Shown here piece by piece: positions 54,122 through 64,000 of a stretch of 64,000 nucleotides of DNA. Source of the DNA: Tilletiopsis washingtonensis (Eukaryota > Basidiomycota > Exobasidiomycetes > Entylomatales); contig NW_020312017.1 of assembly GCF_003144115.1 (NCBI RefSeq), positions 455,448-519,447 of the forward strand, given 5' to 3'. Numbering within the stretch: the first letter of the stretch is position 1; every line of letters starts with the position of its first letter. Made by a program: the position numbers and the translations under genes. The notes under the pieces are model-generated. The model was not told where the DNA came from and ran no database searches. It worked only from the letters and a program-made list of their open reading frames with translations.

Positions 54122-56543
54122 CTAGGCGACGCCGAGCAGGTAGTTTACAAGCTGGACAATGACGTCCTTCAGCCGCAGGTCCTCCGCGCCCGCCTCGTCT
54201 GCCTCGCTGACCACGACGTCGTCGCCGACGTTGGCGTACCACTCCTTCAGACGCTCGACGAGCTGCCCGTCCAGGCGCCCGCCCTTGCGCGAGAGCATGA
54301 GCTTGACGTGGGCCGCCAGGCCGTCGTCCTCCATGACGAGCCACGCCAGCGCGTATGCCGCTTGCTGTGCCATGTGCAGGCCCGACGAGAGGCGCCGCAA
54401 GTAGTAGAGCGTCTCCATGTCGTCGTCGTCGCCGCCCTCAAGCTCCTGCAGGCGTACAGGCATGAGCACAAGACGAGGCTGGAGGCAAATCACGGCGACT
54501 CACTGCTTGCTCTGCCTTGATCTCGGCCTCGACGGCTTGCAACCGGCCCTCGCTGGTCTCGAAGAGCTCGAGCAGCCGGTCGGCCTTTTCATAGTCGTCC
54601 TCGACGAACTTGGCCAGCAGGCGGATGCGCGCCGGCGACTCGGACTCCAGGTTGTTCAGCAGCGAGACGATGAGGCCGAGCATGTGCTCTTCGTCGGAGG
54701 ATGTCGCAGCGTCGTGCTTCTTTGCGCCCTGGCAGAGCGCGGTGTGAGCATAGTGCGGGCTGCCGCGCACAAGAACACGCACCTTGCCCATCAGCAGGCT
54801 GAACAGTGGCCCCAGCCCCATGCTCTCGACGAAGCGCACGCATCCCTTCGCGCCCTCTGGCCCTGTGAGGGCGAAGTCAAGCGCCTTGACGGCCTGCAAG
54901 CGCGATGCCTTCTTCTCTCTGTGCGCGCAGCAAGGTGAGATCGAGCTTGAGTGTGGCTTCGTGGCATGAGCCTCACCGCAGAAAGATGCACATCAGCTCG
55001 GGGCCCTCGGCCTCGACGAAGCGCGTCTTGTTGCCCTTGAGCGCCAGGACAGCACAGAGCACATCAAAGACGTTCTCGACGAACTCGAGCTCCTCGGCGT
55101 CGCTTGGGTCGCCTTTGCGGTAGCGCTGGAGCCAGGCGGCGCTCAGTGGCAGCTTGCGCAATGTATGGCTTGCCGCAACTCACCGAAAGGACCTCGAGCA
55201 GGTGGTCGATGCCGTCGGCGCGGCCGAGCCGCTGGCACACATACGCGCCCTCCTCTCCCTGCACCAGCACGGCGAGCAGCTCGGCCGCGTAGCCGCGGTT
55301 CTGGTCGTGGCGCCCCTTGCGGCGGCAGCGCTGCATCAGCCAGGCGAGGCACTGCCCGGACGCCAGGTCGCGTGCCATGCGTGGCCGCAGCGCCAAAAAG
55401 TTCTCCAAGCAGCCGAGGATGTGGTAGATCGTCGAGGCGTCCGACTCGGCGTTGGCGACGGCCGTGGCCGAGGCGTCCGGCGGTGCCTCGTCGTTGAGGC
55501 GCGTGAGGTTCGGCACGAGCAGCGCAAGAAAGTCGGCGCCCAGCTGGCAGCACATGGCAGCCTCAGCATTACAGCCAGCAGCGAGACGTGCACACGCGAC
55601 TCACCAGCACGTCCACAAAGTCGCCGACGGCCTTCTCGCCCGCGCGCTCCGGCGCCTCGTCATCGTCATCGTCGGCACCGGCCGCGCCGCTGATGCCCAC
55701 GTCGAGCACGTCATCGTCCGTCATCTCCTCGACGAGCTCGACGACCTTGGCGACAATGTCGACGTTCTCGTGGCTGAGCAGCGCGCAGAGCGTCTGCGGC
55801 AGCGAGTTGCGCACGGCCTCGGGATAGAAGAGCGGCGGGTTCGTCGTGAGCACCACGAGCGCGCCCAGGCTGCCGTGCAGCTCGGCCTCGGACTCGATGA
55901 ATCTGCGTACGGGCGTCAGCGCCAGCAGCGGAGTGCATCGTAGAGCACGCAGCATGCCCATTTGAGCCACCTCTCGAGCCACAGCATCGCAAGGCCGTGC
56001 ATACGCCTCGCTGCTGCCACGACGCACTCCTCGCCAGTACCGCGCCTACCCCTCGTCACCGCCGGCGTCCGCCTCTGCCCAGCCTCGCGCCGCGTGCACT
56101 CACTTCTCCGGCGCATCGGCGTGTTTGACGCGCAGCTGCTGGTTGCGGCTCACGGCGCGCTCGCAGCGCAGCAGCGCACGGCGCAGCTCGCGCAGCTGCT
56201 CTTCGGGGCGGCGCTCGGCGGCGTCGCGCTCGTCGGTGGCCATGATGGCGAGGATGCGCTTCTGCTCGGCGGTGAGGCCGCCGCCGAAGAAGCGCCCGCC
56301 CTCGTCGTCCTCTTCGGCAAAGTAGTCGGCGTCGTTGCCGGGCGCAAAGTCGCCGTCGTCGTCGCTGCCGTCGCCGCTGGCCGGCGCGCGCGACGATGAG
56401 GCGGCGGCCGAGGCCAACTGCGGCGCCTCGTCATCCTCGACGCGCGCCGCCTTGAGGGCGTCGACAGAGGGCTCGGCCCACTTGCGCTTGTTTGTCGCCG
56501 ACGACGGCAGCTTTGGCAGCTTGAAGAGCTTGTCGACGTCCAT
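54122..56543 (-). CDS. CTNNBL1: Beta-catenin-like protein 1 homologue (spliceosome-associated)
   Basis: Armadillo-repeat protein of the CTNNBL1 family, associated with the Prp19/CDC5L spliceosomal complex. Exons 56104-56543, 55605-55902, 55184-55543, 54977-55125, 54783-54918, 54504-54728 and 54122-54445 give 643 residues. Landmarks: MDVDKLFKLPKLP, KFIESEAELHGSLGALVVLTTNP, NVDIVAKVVELVEEMTDDDV, NRGYAAELLAVLVQG, LLEVLSRYRKGDPSDAEELEFVENVFDVLC, REKKASRLQAVKALDFALTGPEG and GLHMAQQAAYALAWLVMEDD. The acceptor at 55126-55128 was chosen over a nearer AG because it restores the LSxYKR/NPxxAEE-like match. A functional spliceosome cofactor fits the intron-dense genome. Divergent from LEU2. Confidence 0.93.
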
Positions 56544-56760
56544 GGTTGGTGTGGAGGCGAGCAGAGGAGGCGGCCGCCGCTGGAAGCCTCTTGGCCGCGC
56601 CGTGGCGCTCGTCGGCCGCGCGATCCGGCGCGCGTCGGCGATGCGCGGGCGAGATCCGAAGGCCGGCCGCCGCCGCCGGTGCTTCTTCCAGGCCCAGGCA
56701 CCGCATCGCTGCCTCGGTGCCTGACTCACACCACCACCACCACTCCACACCACACACACC
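56544..56760. promoter_or_regulatory. 217-bp bidirectional promoter CTNNBL1 / LEU2
   Basis: Very short shared upstream region. The LEU2 leader ends in a CAC/CA-rich stretch directly before the ATG. CCGG elements occur, but no clear palindromic Leu3-type site is visible. Confidence 0.45.
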
Positions 56761-58375
<1,615 letters not shown>

Positions 58376-58788
58376 CCGCCAAAATGCATGACATTGGGGA
58401 GCTGCCGGCGTGTCAGGTGCGCCAGGCGAGTCCGTGCCACAGTCTCAGTACTGCAGGTGTCGCAGTGGTGCCCTCTGACGGCTGCATTGCCAGCATGTGA
58501 GGCTTATGCAGCACGCTGTGTGCTGCAGCAGTGACGCTTCGACGACCTTGAGGAGGAGGTCGGGCGGGAAGGCTCGGGATTCGGGTGTCGTGAGCGTGGG
58601 AACAGGTGCCGCTGCCTGAAATTGAGCCGCTGACCGAGCCTCGGGGCGCTGACGGCGCTGTGTGGCGCATGCTTCTCGCCATCCCACCACCTCCTGCTCC
58701 ACCTGCTCTGTGCCGTGCACCTGCGTCTGCGGCCGGCCTCTCTTCCCGCCAGCAGCGTCGCCCAGCCCTCGCACGGCACGGCGCCGGC
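58376..58788. other. Intergenic region, promoter of tafazzin gene
   Basis: LEU2 3' end plus the upstream region of the next plus-strand gene. An in-frame ATG at 58669 would extend the tafazzin N-terminus by 40 Pro/Ala-rich residues. No other feature recognised. Confidence 0.4.
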
Positions 58789-59979
58789 ATGCCGTTCCGC
58801 CCAGCCGTCGGTGCGTGTGCTGCCCCGCGCCCTGCCGCCCATGCACTCACCTCTCGCCGCGCACAGCCAGCGTGGCGCTGCTCTCCAAGGCGCTCTGCTC
58901 GACGTGGTGGGCGCGCAGCGTGACGGTGCGCGGCCTTGACGGTTTTCTCGCGCGCCTGTACGACGAGCGCCGCCGCGCCGAGGGCCGGGGCCTGCTGACG
59001 TGTGAGTGAGGCGGCAGCGGCAAGAGGGCGGAGCGGCGGCTCACACGTTCTGCGCCAGATGCCAACCACATCTCCGTCATGGACGACCCCGGCCTCTTTG
59101 GTTGTCTGCCGTTCCGCACCTTTCTGCGGCCCGAGACGACGCGCTGGACGCTCGGCGCCGCCGATGTCATGTTCACGAACCCGTGAGTGGGCCGTGCTTC
59201 TCGGCGCAGCGCCGGTGCTCACGCCCGCACAGCGTCTTTGCGCACTTCTTCCGCGCCGGCCAGGTGCTGCCGACGGACCGCGGCCGCGGCGTCTTCCAGC
59301 CGGCGCTCGACGCCGCGCTCGACCGCCTCGCCGCCGGCGACTGGGTGCACCTCTTTCCCGAGGGCTACGTCAATATGAGCCGCCGCGCCCTCTGCCGCCG
59401 CTTCAAGTGGGGCATCGGGCGGCTGCTGCTCGAGGCCGAGCCGCACGCGCGGCCAGTCGTCTGTCCCATCTGGATCGAGGGTGAGTAACGCGGTGTGCGG
59501 TGTGCGGTGTGCGATGTGCGGCGTGCGGTGTACGATCGGTGCTGTGCTGCTTGCATGCTGACGCCACGCCAGGCTTCGACTCGGTCATGCCCGAGCCGCG
59601 CGGCCCGCCGCGCTGGTTCCCGCGCCCTGGCGCCGACCTGCAGATCACCTTTGGCGAGCCCGTCGAGGATGCCCTCGAGCCGCTGCTGCGCCCCGGCGCC
59701 CTGCTCGAGCTCGCCGACACGCACCCGGCGCCGCCGGCCGCGTCGTTTCCCCCGCCGACGCCGCTTGCTGCGCCGCCGTCCGGAGGGTATGCCCTGCCGC
59801 TGGCCGGCTCGCGCTCGCAGCGCAGCCTGGCGCTCGGCGGCGACAGCCCCGAGATGCGGGAGCGCCGCAGCGCCGTCGCCCGCAAGCTGCGCGAGGAGCT
59901 GCTGCTGCTCGGCGAGCGCGCCGGCGGGCCGGGCGTGCGCCAGCTGGCGCACCGAGCCATGAAGGAGGAGAGCGCTTAG
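58789..59979 (+). CDS. TAZ1: Tafazzin (monolysocardiolipin acyltransferase)
   Basis: Mitochondrial phospholipid transacylase that remodels cardiolipin. Exons 58789-58810, 58867-59001, 59059-59182, 59233-59480 and 59573-59979 give 311 residues. The H-X4-D motif is intact (NHISVMDD, His ~56 and Asp ~61), followed by GCLPFRTFLRPETTRWTLGAADVMFTNP, the glycerophosphate-binding LFPEGYVN, FKWGIGRLLLEA and PVVCPIWIEGFDSVMPE. The C-terminus has a Pro/Ala-rich insert (~220-245) before RRSAVARKLREELL. The start is uncertain: the ATG at 58789 has a better context and gives MPFRPAV/ASVALLSKALC, while 58669 gives a longer form. The fourth intron holds a GTGCGGT-type microrepeat. Confidence 0.9.
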
Positions 59980-60180
59980 GACCTGGCAAGCACCCATAGA
60001 GACGCACTGCAACCCGACTCGCTAATCGCAATCGCATAGAGCCAGCAGCACAGGGACGGATAATGCTTGCACCGAGAGTAAGTTAGAGTACAGAGTGACG
60101 TGATGAGGGCTGCGATGCGACGGTGTATGAGAGAGCAGTGGAGAGTGGAGCGTGCGCAAGAGGATGAGGACGGAGAGGAT

Positions 60181-62796
60181 TCAGGCGGCGGGTGCCTCGG
60201 AAGCAGCGCGGAGCCGGCGGCCGCCTCGTTCGTTCGCTGCTGGCGCGCCGAGCGACGTCGGCGGCAGTGCCGCGCCGGCGAGCCGTGCAAAGGCGGCGTC
60301 GCCCGCGAGCTTCGGACGTCCGTGCGGGCGAGCGCGAGGCGCAGGAGCGGCAGCCTGAGACGTTGAGGGTGGCGGAGCACTGGCGCGCGAGCCACGCATG
60401 GCAGGCGGCCTGGCGCGACTGTCGTGCGACGGTGCTTCGCGCACCTGCGACGGGCGAGCGCGAGAGGTCTGCTCTGCGCGCGGGCCTCGCGGCGGGCTGG
60501 CAGCGCGCAGACGTGAGCCGTCGCGATGAGGCGCGGGCTCTCGGACCGGCGCCGTGGGAGCTCGACGCATGCTGTTGGGCGCCGATGGCGGCTGCATCGA
60601 GCCGGCGCTGCTGTGCTGCGACGAGGCCAGAGCAGCGCGTCCGGCGATGCGCAGGCCCATGTCTGTGCCGTTCGAGGCAGCACCAGGTGCGCGCCCGCCG
60701 TCGCGGTTGGAGACGCCGCGCGCAGGAGCGTCCGCAAGCGCAGCCTCGCCAGAGGACGCGCGGCCCTTGCGCTTGGCGCCTCCGCGCTTGTTCTTGCGCC
60801 GTGCGGGCCGCTCGGATGCTCCGATGCTCTCCGACACGCTCGAGCATGCGTCGTCGTCGATGGTGGAGCCGCGCGTGCGGGTTGACGTGCCCAGCATTGG
60901 CGTCGACGCCGAGACGGAAAGGCTCGTGGTGATCCACTCCTCGGGCAGGTCCGGCAGCGAGTCGCCGTCGGAGTCGTCGTCTGCCCAAGCGGTGGGATGG
61001 ATCTTCTTGGCGCTGTTGGGCGTGGGAGAAGGTGTCACCGCAGGCGAGGCGGGCGGGGACGGGGTGCGGAGCGGATTAGAAGTGAAGCCCGGCGGCAGCG
61101 CCAGCACTGGCGAGTCCTCGACTGGCGTTGCAGGCGGCGCTTCGTCATTGACCAGTCCCCAGTTGGCTACGCGCCGCATGTCAGGAGACCTGGGTGGAGT
61201 GCCAGGCGCATCTTCGTCAGGGAGCGAGTGGTTCACGCTTGCCGGGCTGGGCGGCAGCGAGGCCACGCGCTGTTCTGCTAGCGTTTCGACCGCAGCCGGC
61301 ACGCTTGTGACATCCGGCGTGACGTTGCTTTCGTGGTCAGCGCCGTCCTGAAGCGGCTCGGCGGGACCGGCGTCGACTGGGCTGTGGCTGCTCTGCGGGT
61401 CGACGTGGACTCCGAGTGCATCGGGGACCGACGTGGCTAGGACGGGCGAGACCTCGGGCGCGGCAGTCTGCGCCGCGACGTGAGGCGTGAGCTCCGGCAG
61501 AGGCGCCAGAGACGGCGACGCAACGGCCCAGCGGCTCGCGCCTGAGCCTGCGGCGGGCGACGTCAGGCCGCTCTTGGCCAGGCGCAGCTTCGCCAGCATG
61601 GCATTGATGGGGTTCGTGTCCTTGCTGGTCGCAGTGACGTCGTCCTCCTTGATGATGCGCGCCGCGTCGTCGATGCGCACGCCGCTGCCGGGCGCAGTCG
61701 GCGCCGCTTCGAGCGCACGCGTGGCCGTGACCGGGCTGAAGATGCCGCCCAGCCCGAGGCCGCGCGGATGGCCAGGGCCAGGGCTCTGTGCGGGCAGACT
61801 GCCCCACACTGCGCCGGGCGTCGACGGCTCGAGCTGGTCGCCAGGGCCGTCGCTGCGGTGCGAGTACTTGAGCGGCGTCTCGGGCAGCGGGTGCGTCGCG
61901 GAGAGCGGCGTGCGCGCGACGGGCGTGCGCTGCGGCTGCGCTGGCAGCGTCGAAGGCGACGGGATCGGCAGGCGCAGGTTCGTCGGGCGTTTGGGCGTCG
62001 TCTGCGCGGGGCGCGGCGTCGGCGGCGTGGGCGGGTCCATGCCGAGGCGCTCAAACAGCGAGCGGCCGTTGCGGCGCGCCGGAGTCTGTCCCGGCGTGGA
62101 GGCGCCGTCCGGGCGCGGCGAGTGCTGCTCCTCGTCCGACGACGTGGCGACGGAGCGGCGGCGCTCGTCGAGCGACAGGTTCTGCAGGCCCAGCGCCTCG
62201 CTCATGCTGCCCGGCGCCAGGCGGCGGCCCTGACCGCCGCGAGTCGCAGGCTCGGCGCTGGCAGACGCTCCTGCGGCGGTGCGCGGCGCCGCGTAGATGC
62301 TCTCGCGCGAGCCGCCCTCGGTGTCGAGCCAGCCGTCGTCGCTGACGACGACGCGGCGGTGCTCGAGCCACGCGCCCGGCTCGACCTTGACGCCGTGCCC
62401 GACCTGCGCGCCGCGCCGGCGGTACTCGGCCAGGTCCGGCGGCGGCGCCACAGCCAGCGGGTTCTGGCGGTGCAGCTCGGCCCACGAGACGAAGCGCCCC
62501 GACCGCTTGTATGCGTTGCCGTGCCCGCGCCGGCGCAGCACCGTCGGGAACTCGATCTGCGGCGGCTCGCCGGCGATGCGGGCGCCGGCCGAGTGCAGAC
62601 GCACGCCGGCCGCCGACGTGTCTGCGCAGTATGAGTGTGTGGTCCGGCGTCGCAGGTCGCAGCACTCACCCTTGCGGTCCAGCGGCGTCGCGCTCTCGTC
62701 CCACACGTGCTCGAGGAACGCCTTGCTGCCCATGCTCTCGTTGAACTCGACGTACTCTTCGGGGCCGACGACGAAGAGCGTCGTGAGCGACGTCAT
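60181..62796 (-). CDS. Unrecognised Ser/Pro-rich protein with a conserved-looking N-terminus
   Basis: I do not recognise this gene. The frame is open for the whole span (871 codons); a probable 48-nt intron at 62622-62669 (GTGAGT...TGCGCAG) would give 855 residues. The first ~150 residues are the most protein-like: MTSLTTLFVVGPEEYVEFNE, SKAFLEHVWDE, then IEFPTVLRRRGHGNAYKRSG, FVSWAELHRQNPL, and VKVEPGAWLEHRRVVVSDDGW. The rest is rich in Ser, Pro, Thr and Ala, with repeated TP/SP sites such as TPPTPRPAQTTPKRP, a cluster PARRKNKRGGAKRKG and a basic Arg-rich C-terminus. Composition suggests a disordered, phosphorylated regulator, but no function can be claimed. It is the last gene before the telomere and convergent with tafazzin. 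Confidence 0.75.
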   Translation of the reverse strand: MTSLTTLFVVGPEEYVEFNESMGSKAFLEHVWDESATPLDRKGECCDLRRRTTHSYCADTSAAGVRLHSAGARIAGEPPQIEFPTVLRRRGHGNAYKRSGRFVSWAELHRQNPLAVAPPPDLAEYRRRGAQVGHGVKVEPGAWLEHRRVVVSDDGWLDTEGGSRESIYAAPRTAAGASASAEPATRGGQGRRLAPGSMSEALGLQNLSLDERRRSVATSSDEEQHSPRPDGASTPGQTPARRNGRSLFERLGMDPPTPPTPRPAQTTPKRPTNLRLPIPSPSTLPAQPQRTPVARTPLSATHPLPETPLKYSHRSDGPGDQLEPSTPGAVWGSLPAQSPGPGHPRGLGLGGIFSPVTATRALEAAPTAPGSGVRIDDAARIIKEDDVTATSKDTNPINAMLAKLRLAKSGLTSPAAGSGASRWAVASPSLAPLPELTPHVAAQTAAPEVSPVLATSVPDALGVHVDPQSSHSPVDAGPAEPLQDGADHESNVTPDVTSVPAAVETLAEQRVASLPPSPASVNHSLPDEDAPGTPPRSPDMRRVANWGLVNDEAPPATPVEDSPVLALPPGFTSNPLRTPSPPASPAVTPSPTPNSAKKIHPTAWADDDSDGDSLPDLPEEWITTSLSVSASTPMLGTSTRTRGSTIDDDACSSVSESIGASERPARRKNKRGGAKRKGRASSGEAALADAPARGVSNRDGGRAPGAASNGTDMGLRIAGRAALASSQHSSAGSMQPPSAPNSMRRAPTAPVREPAPHRDGSRLRAASPPRGPRAEQTSRARPSQVREAPSHDSRARPPAMRGSRASAPPPSTSQAAAPAPRARPHGRPKLAGDAAFARLAGAALPPTSLGAPAANERGGRRLRAASEAPAA

Positions 62797-63260
62797 GGCT
62801 GCGCGCGCCGCGGCGCTGCGCCGGCCAGAGAGAGCGCGAGGTGAGTAGAGGTGGGTAGAGGCGGGTGCGAGAGGCGGGGCCGTGTGAGGAGTGGAAGTGC
62901 GCGCGACGCAGCAGCAGCAGCAAGGCGTGCGCGCGGGTGTAGACGGCAGTTGCCGTGTGTGTGTGCAAATAGGCAGATAGGCGGGGCAGAGGAAGCACTA
63001 GGAAGGATGGTGATGGAGAGCGGGGCAGGCGCGGCGGGCGGCGAGGAGTTGGCGCTGCGCCCGCCGCACGTACCAGCGGGTCTGCGCGCTTACGTAAGGC
63101 GCCAATTGTTGCGCTGGACCCGCTCCGGCCTGAGCATGGCTGCCTTGGCCCTGCTCCTTGTTGAGCAGCTGCACCGGGGCCTTGAGCACAGCAAGCTCAT
63201 GTAGCTTGCCCGCACCAAGATTCAGCCTCAAACCTCCTCATGTACCTCACCCGCGTCTCT
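62797..63260. other. Upstream region of the last gene, still GC- and CpG-rich
   Basis: Promoter side of the terminal minus-strand gene. Composition matches the rest of the chromosome until about 63,200, where CpG frequency begins to drop. No gene recognised. Confidence 0.4.
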
Positions 63261-63860
63261 CATCAAAGATCTTATTCTTGCAAGCATGCTGCGCCTGTTG
63301 TCTGGCGCCTGTCTCAAAGCTGACAAGGCCAAAGTCCTTGACAAGCTTGCAGATGCATGCGTCAAGGGGCAGCAAGGGCGTTGGTGATGGTGCAAGCCAG
63401 GCAGGATGCAGATGACATCACAGGCAGCATTGAAGGCAATGCTGTGCTCAGCTGTTGCGCTTGAGAGCAAATGCTGCACTTGAGGGTGTTGTGCAGGCAA
63501 GAGAACGTGGAAACAGCAAGCAAGGCTATTGTGCAGAGCAAGGGGCACTAGAGAGATCTTGAGCGCTACATTGTTGCAGGAGAGATGCCACAGATTGCAA
63601 AGCCCATCCCTGACCCACAAGACCCTATGCTCATGGGACCAGGGAATATTTTCTTATGAGTGTGTAGAGGGGATCCAGACGCATCTTTTGATCACAGTTT
63701 GAGCATAGAATGGCACTTGGCAGCAACCAATGGCGCATGCCTTTATTCTCTGCACCACCTGCTGGCTGCCATGCATGCAAACATGTGGATGTGCAAGGTC
63801 AACAAGCAGCAGCAGCACGGCGCACAAGGGTGCCAGGTGCCTGCAGAAGCAGCAACCTGA
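63261..63860 (+). pseudogene. Subtelomeric coding relic with C-to-T type stop codons
   Basis: One frame (codons starting at positions divisible by three) reads like protein for ~600 nt, including MRQGAARALVMVQARQDADD, RDLERYIVAGEMPQIAKPI and PDPQDPMLMGPGNIFL. It is broken by stops at 63321, 63339, 63462, 63549 and 63657. Four are TGA and one is TAG, each one C-to-T change from CGA or CAG. The region has roughly a dozen CpGs by eye and many TG/CA steps, unlike the CpG-dense genes to the left. No start codon or splice structure can be fixed, and I do not recognise the ancestral family. A decayed subtelomeric or transposon-derived gene is the likeliest reading. Confidence 0.55.
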
Positions 63861-63887
63861 TTACAGACAAACAAACTGCAGGCAGCC

Positions 63888-63927
<40 letters not shown>

Positions 63928-64000
63928 GGTTAGGGTTAGGGTTAGGGTTAGGGTTAGGGTTAGGGTTAGGGTTAGGGTTAGGGTTAGGGTTAGGGTTAGG
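63888..64000 (+). repeat. Telomere, TTAGGG repeats (right chromosome end)
   Basis: About 19 head-to-tail TTAGGG units run to the end of the window in the 5'-to-3' G-rich orientation expected on the plus strand of a right telomere. An early unit is variant, TTTAGGG (around 63,905-63,911). The array directly follows the degenerate subtelomeric sequence, without an intervening tandem satellite. Confidence 0.98.

Noticed and set aside
55153-55183. A 31-nt intron in CTNNBL1 ending at a nearer AAG
   Set aside because: Too short, no branch signal, and it adds residues absent from the family; the 58-nt intron ending at CTCCAG restores the conserved alignment.
56544-56760. Leu3-type palindrome upstream of LEU2
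   Set aside because: CCGG elements are present, but no correctly spaced CCGGNNCCGG was found; such elements are frequent by chance at this GC content.
63228-63620. Minus-strand 130-codon frame in the subtelomeric tract
   Set aside because: The plus-strand frame is more protein-like and its stops fit C-to-T decay; the minus frame likely survives because TGA/TAG on plus become TCA/CTA.
62851-64000. A subtelomeric RecQ helicase gene as known from other smut fungi
   Set aside because: No helicase motifs (DEAH box, Walker A) are visible in any frame; the relic cannot be assigned.

Overview
The window is the right-hand end of a fungal chromosome. It is very GC-rich and CpG-rich, and it carries about 25 intron-dense protein genes. 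The last ~110 bases are a TTAGGG array in the orientation expected for a right telomere. Introns are mostly 45-70 nt. They have GTGAGT or GTGCGT donors, CAG (sometimes TAG) acceptors, and very often a CTGAC branch-type motif 10-30 nt before the acceptor. This architecture, the GC content and the protein types suggest a basidiomycete, probably Ustilaginomycotina. That placement is inference; no rRNA or barcode locus is present. Exon models were built by hand from splice signals, reading frame and family conservation.

Layout, left to right. A 5'-truncated MFS sugar transporter is followed by a Boi/Pob1-type polarity scaffold (SH3-SAM-PH). Next come the proteasome beta-1 subunit (PRE3) and calcineurin B (CNB1), transcribed divergently. 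Then follow an unrecognised basic/acidic protein, eIF3d, a Ski8-like WD40 protein, the HOPS subunit VPS41, an ELYS-like nucleoporin-type protein and the complex I subunit GRIM-19. A very Q-rich LisH (Flo8-like) regulator has a 2.6-kb gene-free upstream region. After it come a DUF1275 membrane protein, a mitochondrial PPR-like protein, a small COX14-like membrane protein, an MDR oxidoreductase, a PTRHD1-type peptidyl-tRNA hydrolase, P5C dehydrogenase (PUT2), an ABC-F ATPase and a Gfo/Idh/MocA oxidoreductase. The right part holds Ran GTPase (GSP1), the Pol I subunit RPA43, CTNNBL1, LEU2, tafazzin and a long unrecognised Ser/Pro-rich protein.

Nearly all genes are single-copy housekeeping functions and sit in divergent or convergent pairs with gaps of a few hundred bases. 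Four divergent promoters, serving complex I, a putative COX assembly factor plus a mitochondrial PPR-like protein, eIF3d, and Ran/Pol I, each contain one CACGTG E-box flanked as (A/G)TCACGTG. This may mark a shared growth or mitochondrial regulon.

The last ~1.2 kb before the telomere has no intact gene. From about 63,260 to 63,860 the composition changes sharply: CpG becomes scarce and TG/CA abundant. One frame stays coding-like but is broken by five stops, each reachable from a CGA or CAG codon by one C-to-T change. It reads as a coding relic eroded by cytosine deamination (RIP-like or methylation-driven). Other notable points are extreme micro-exons (4, 8, 13 and 13 nt), a spliced-out stop that joins two ORFs of the Boi gene, and a transporter intron whose donor appears as GG instead of GT. 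I found no defence island, CRISPR array, secondary-metabolite cluster or intact mobile element.
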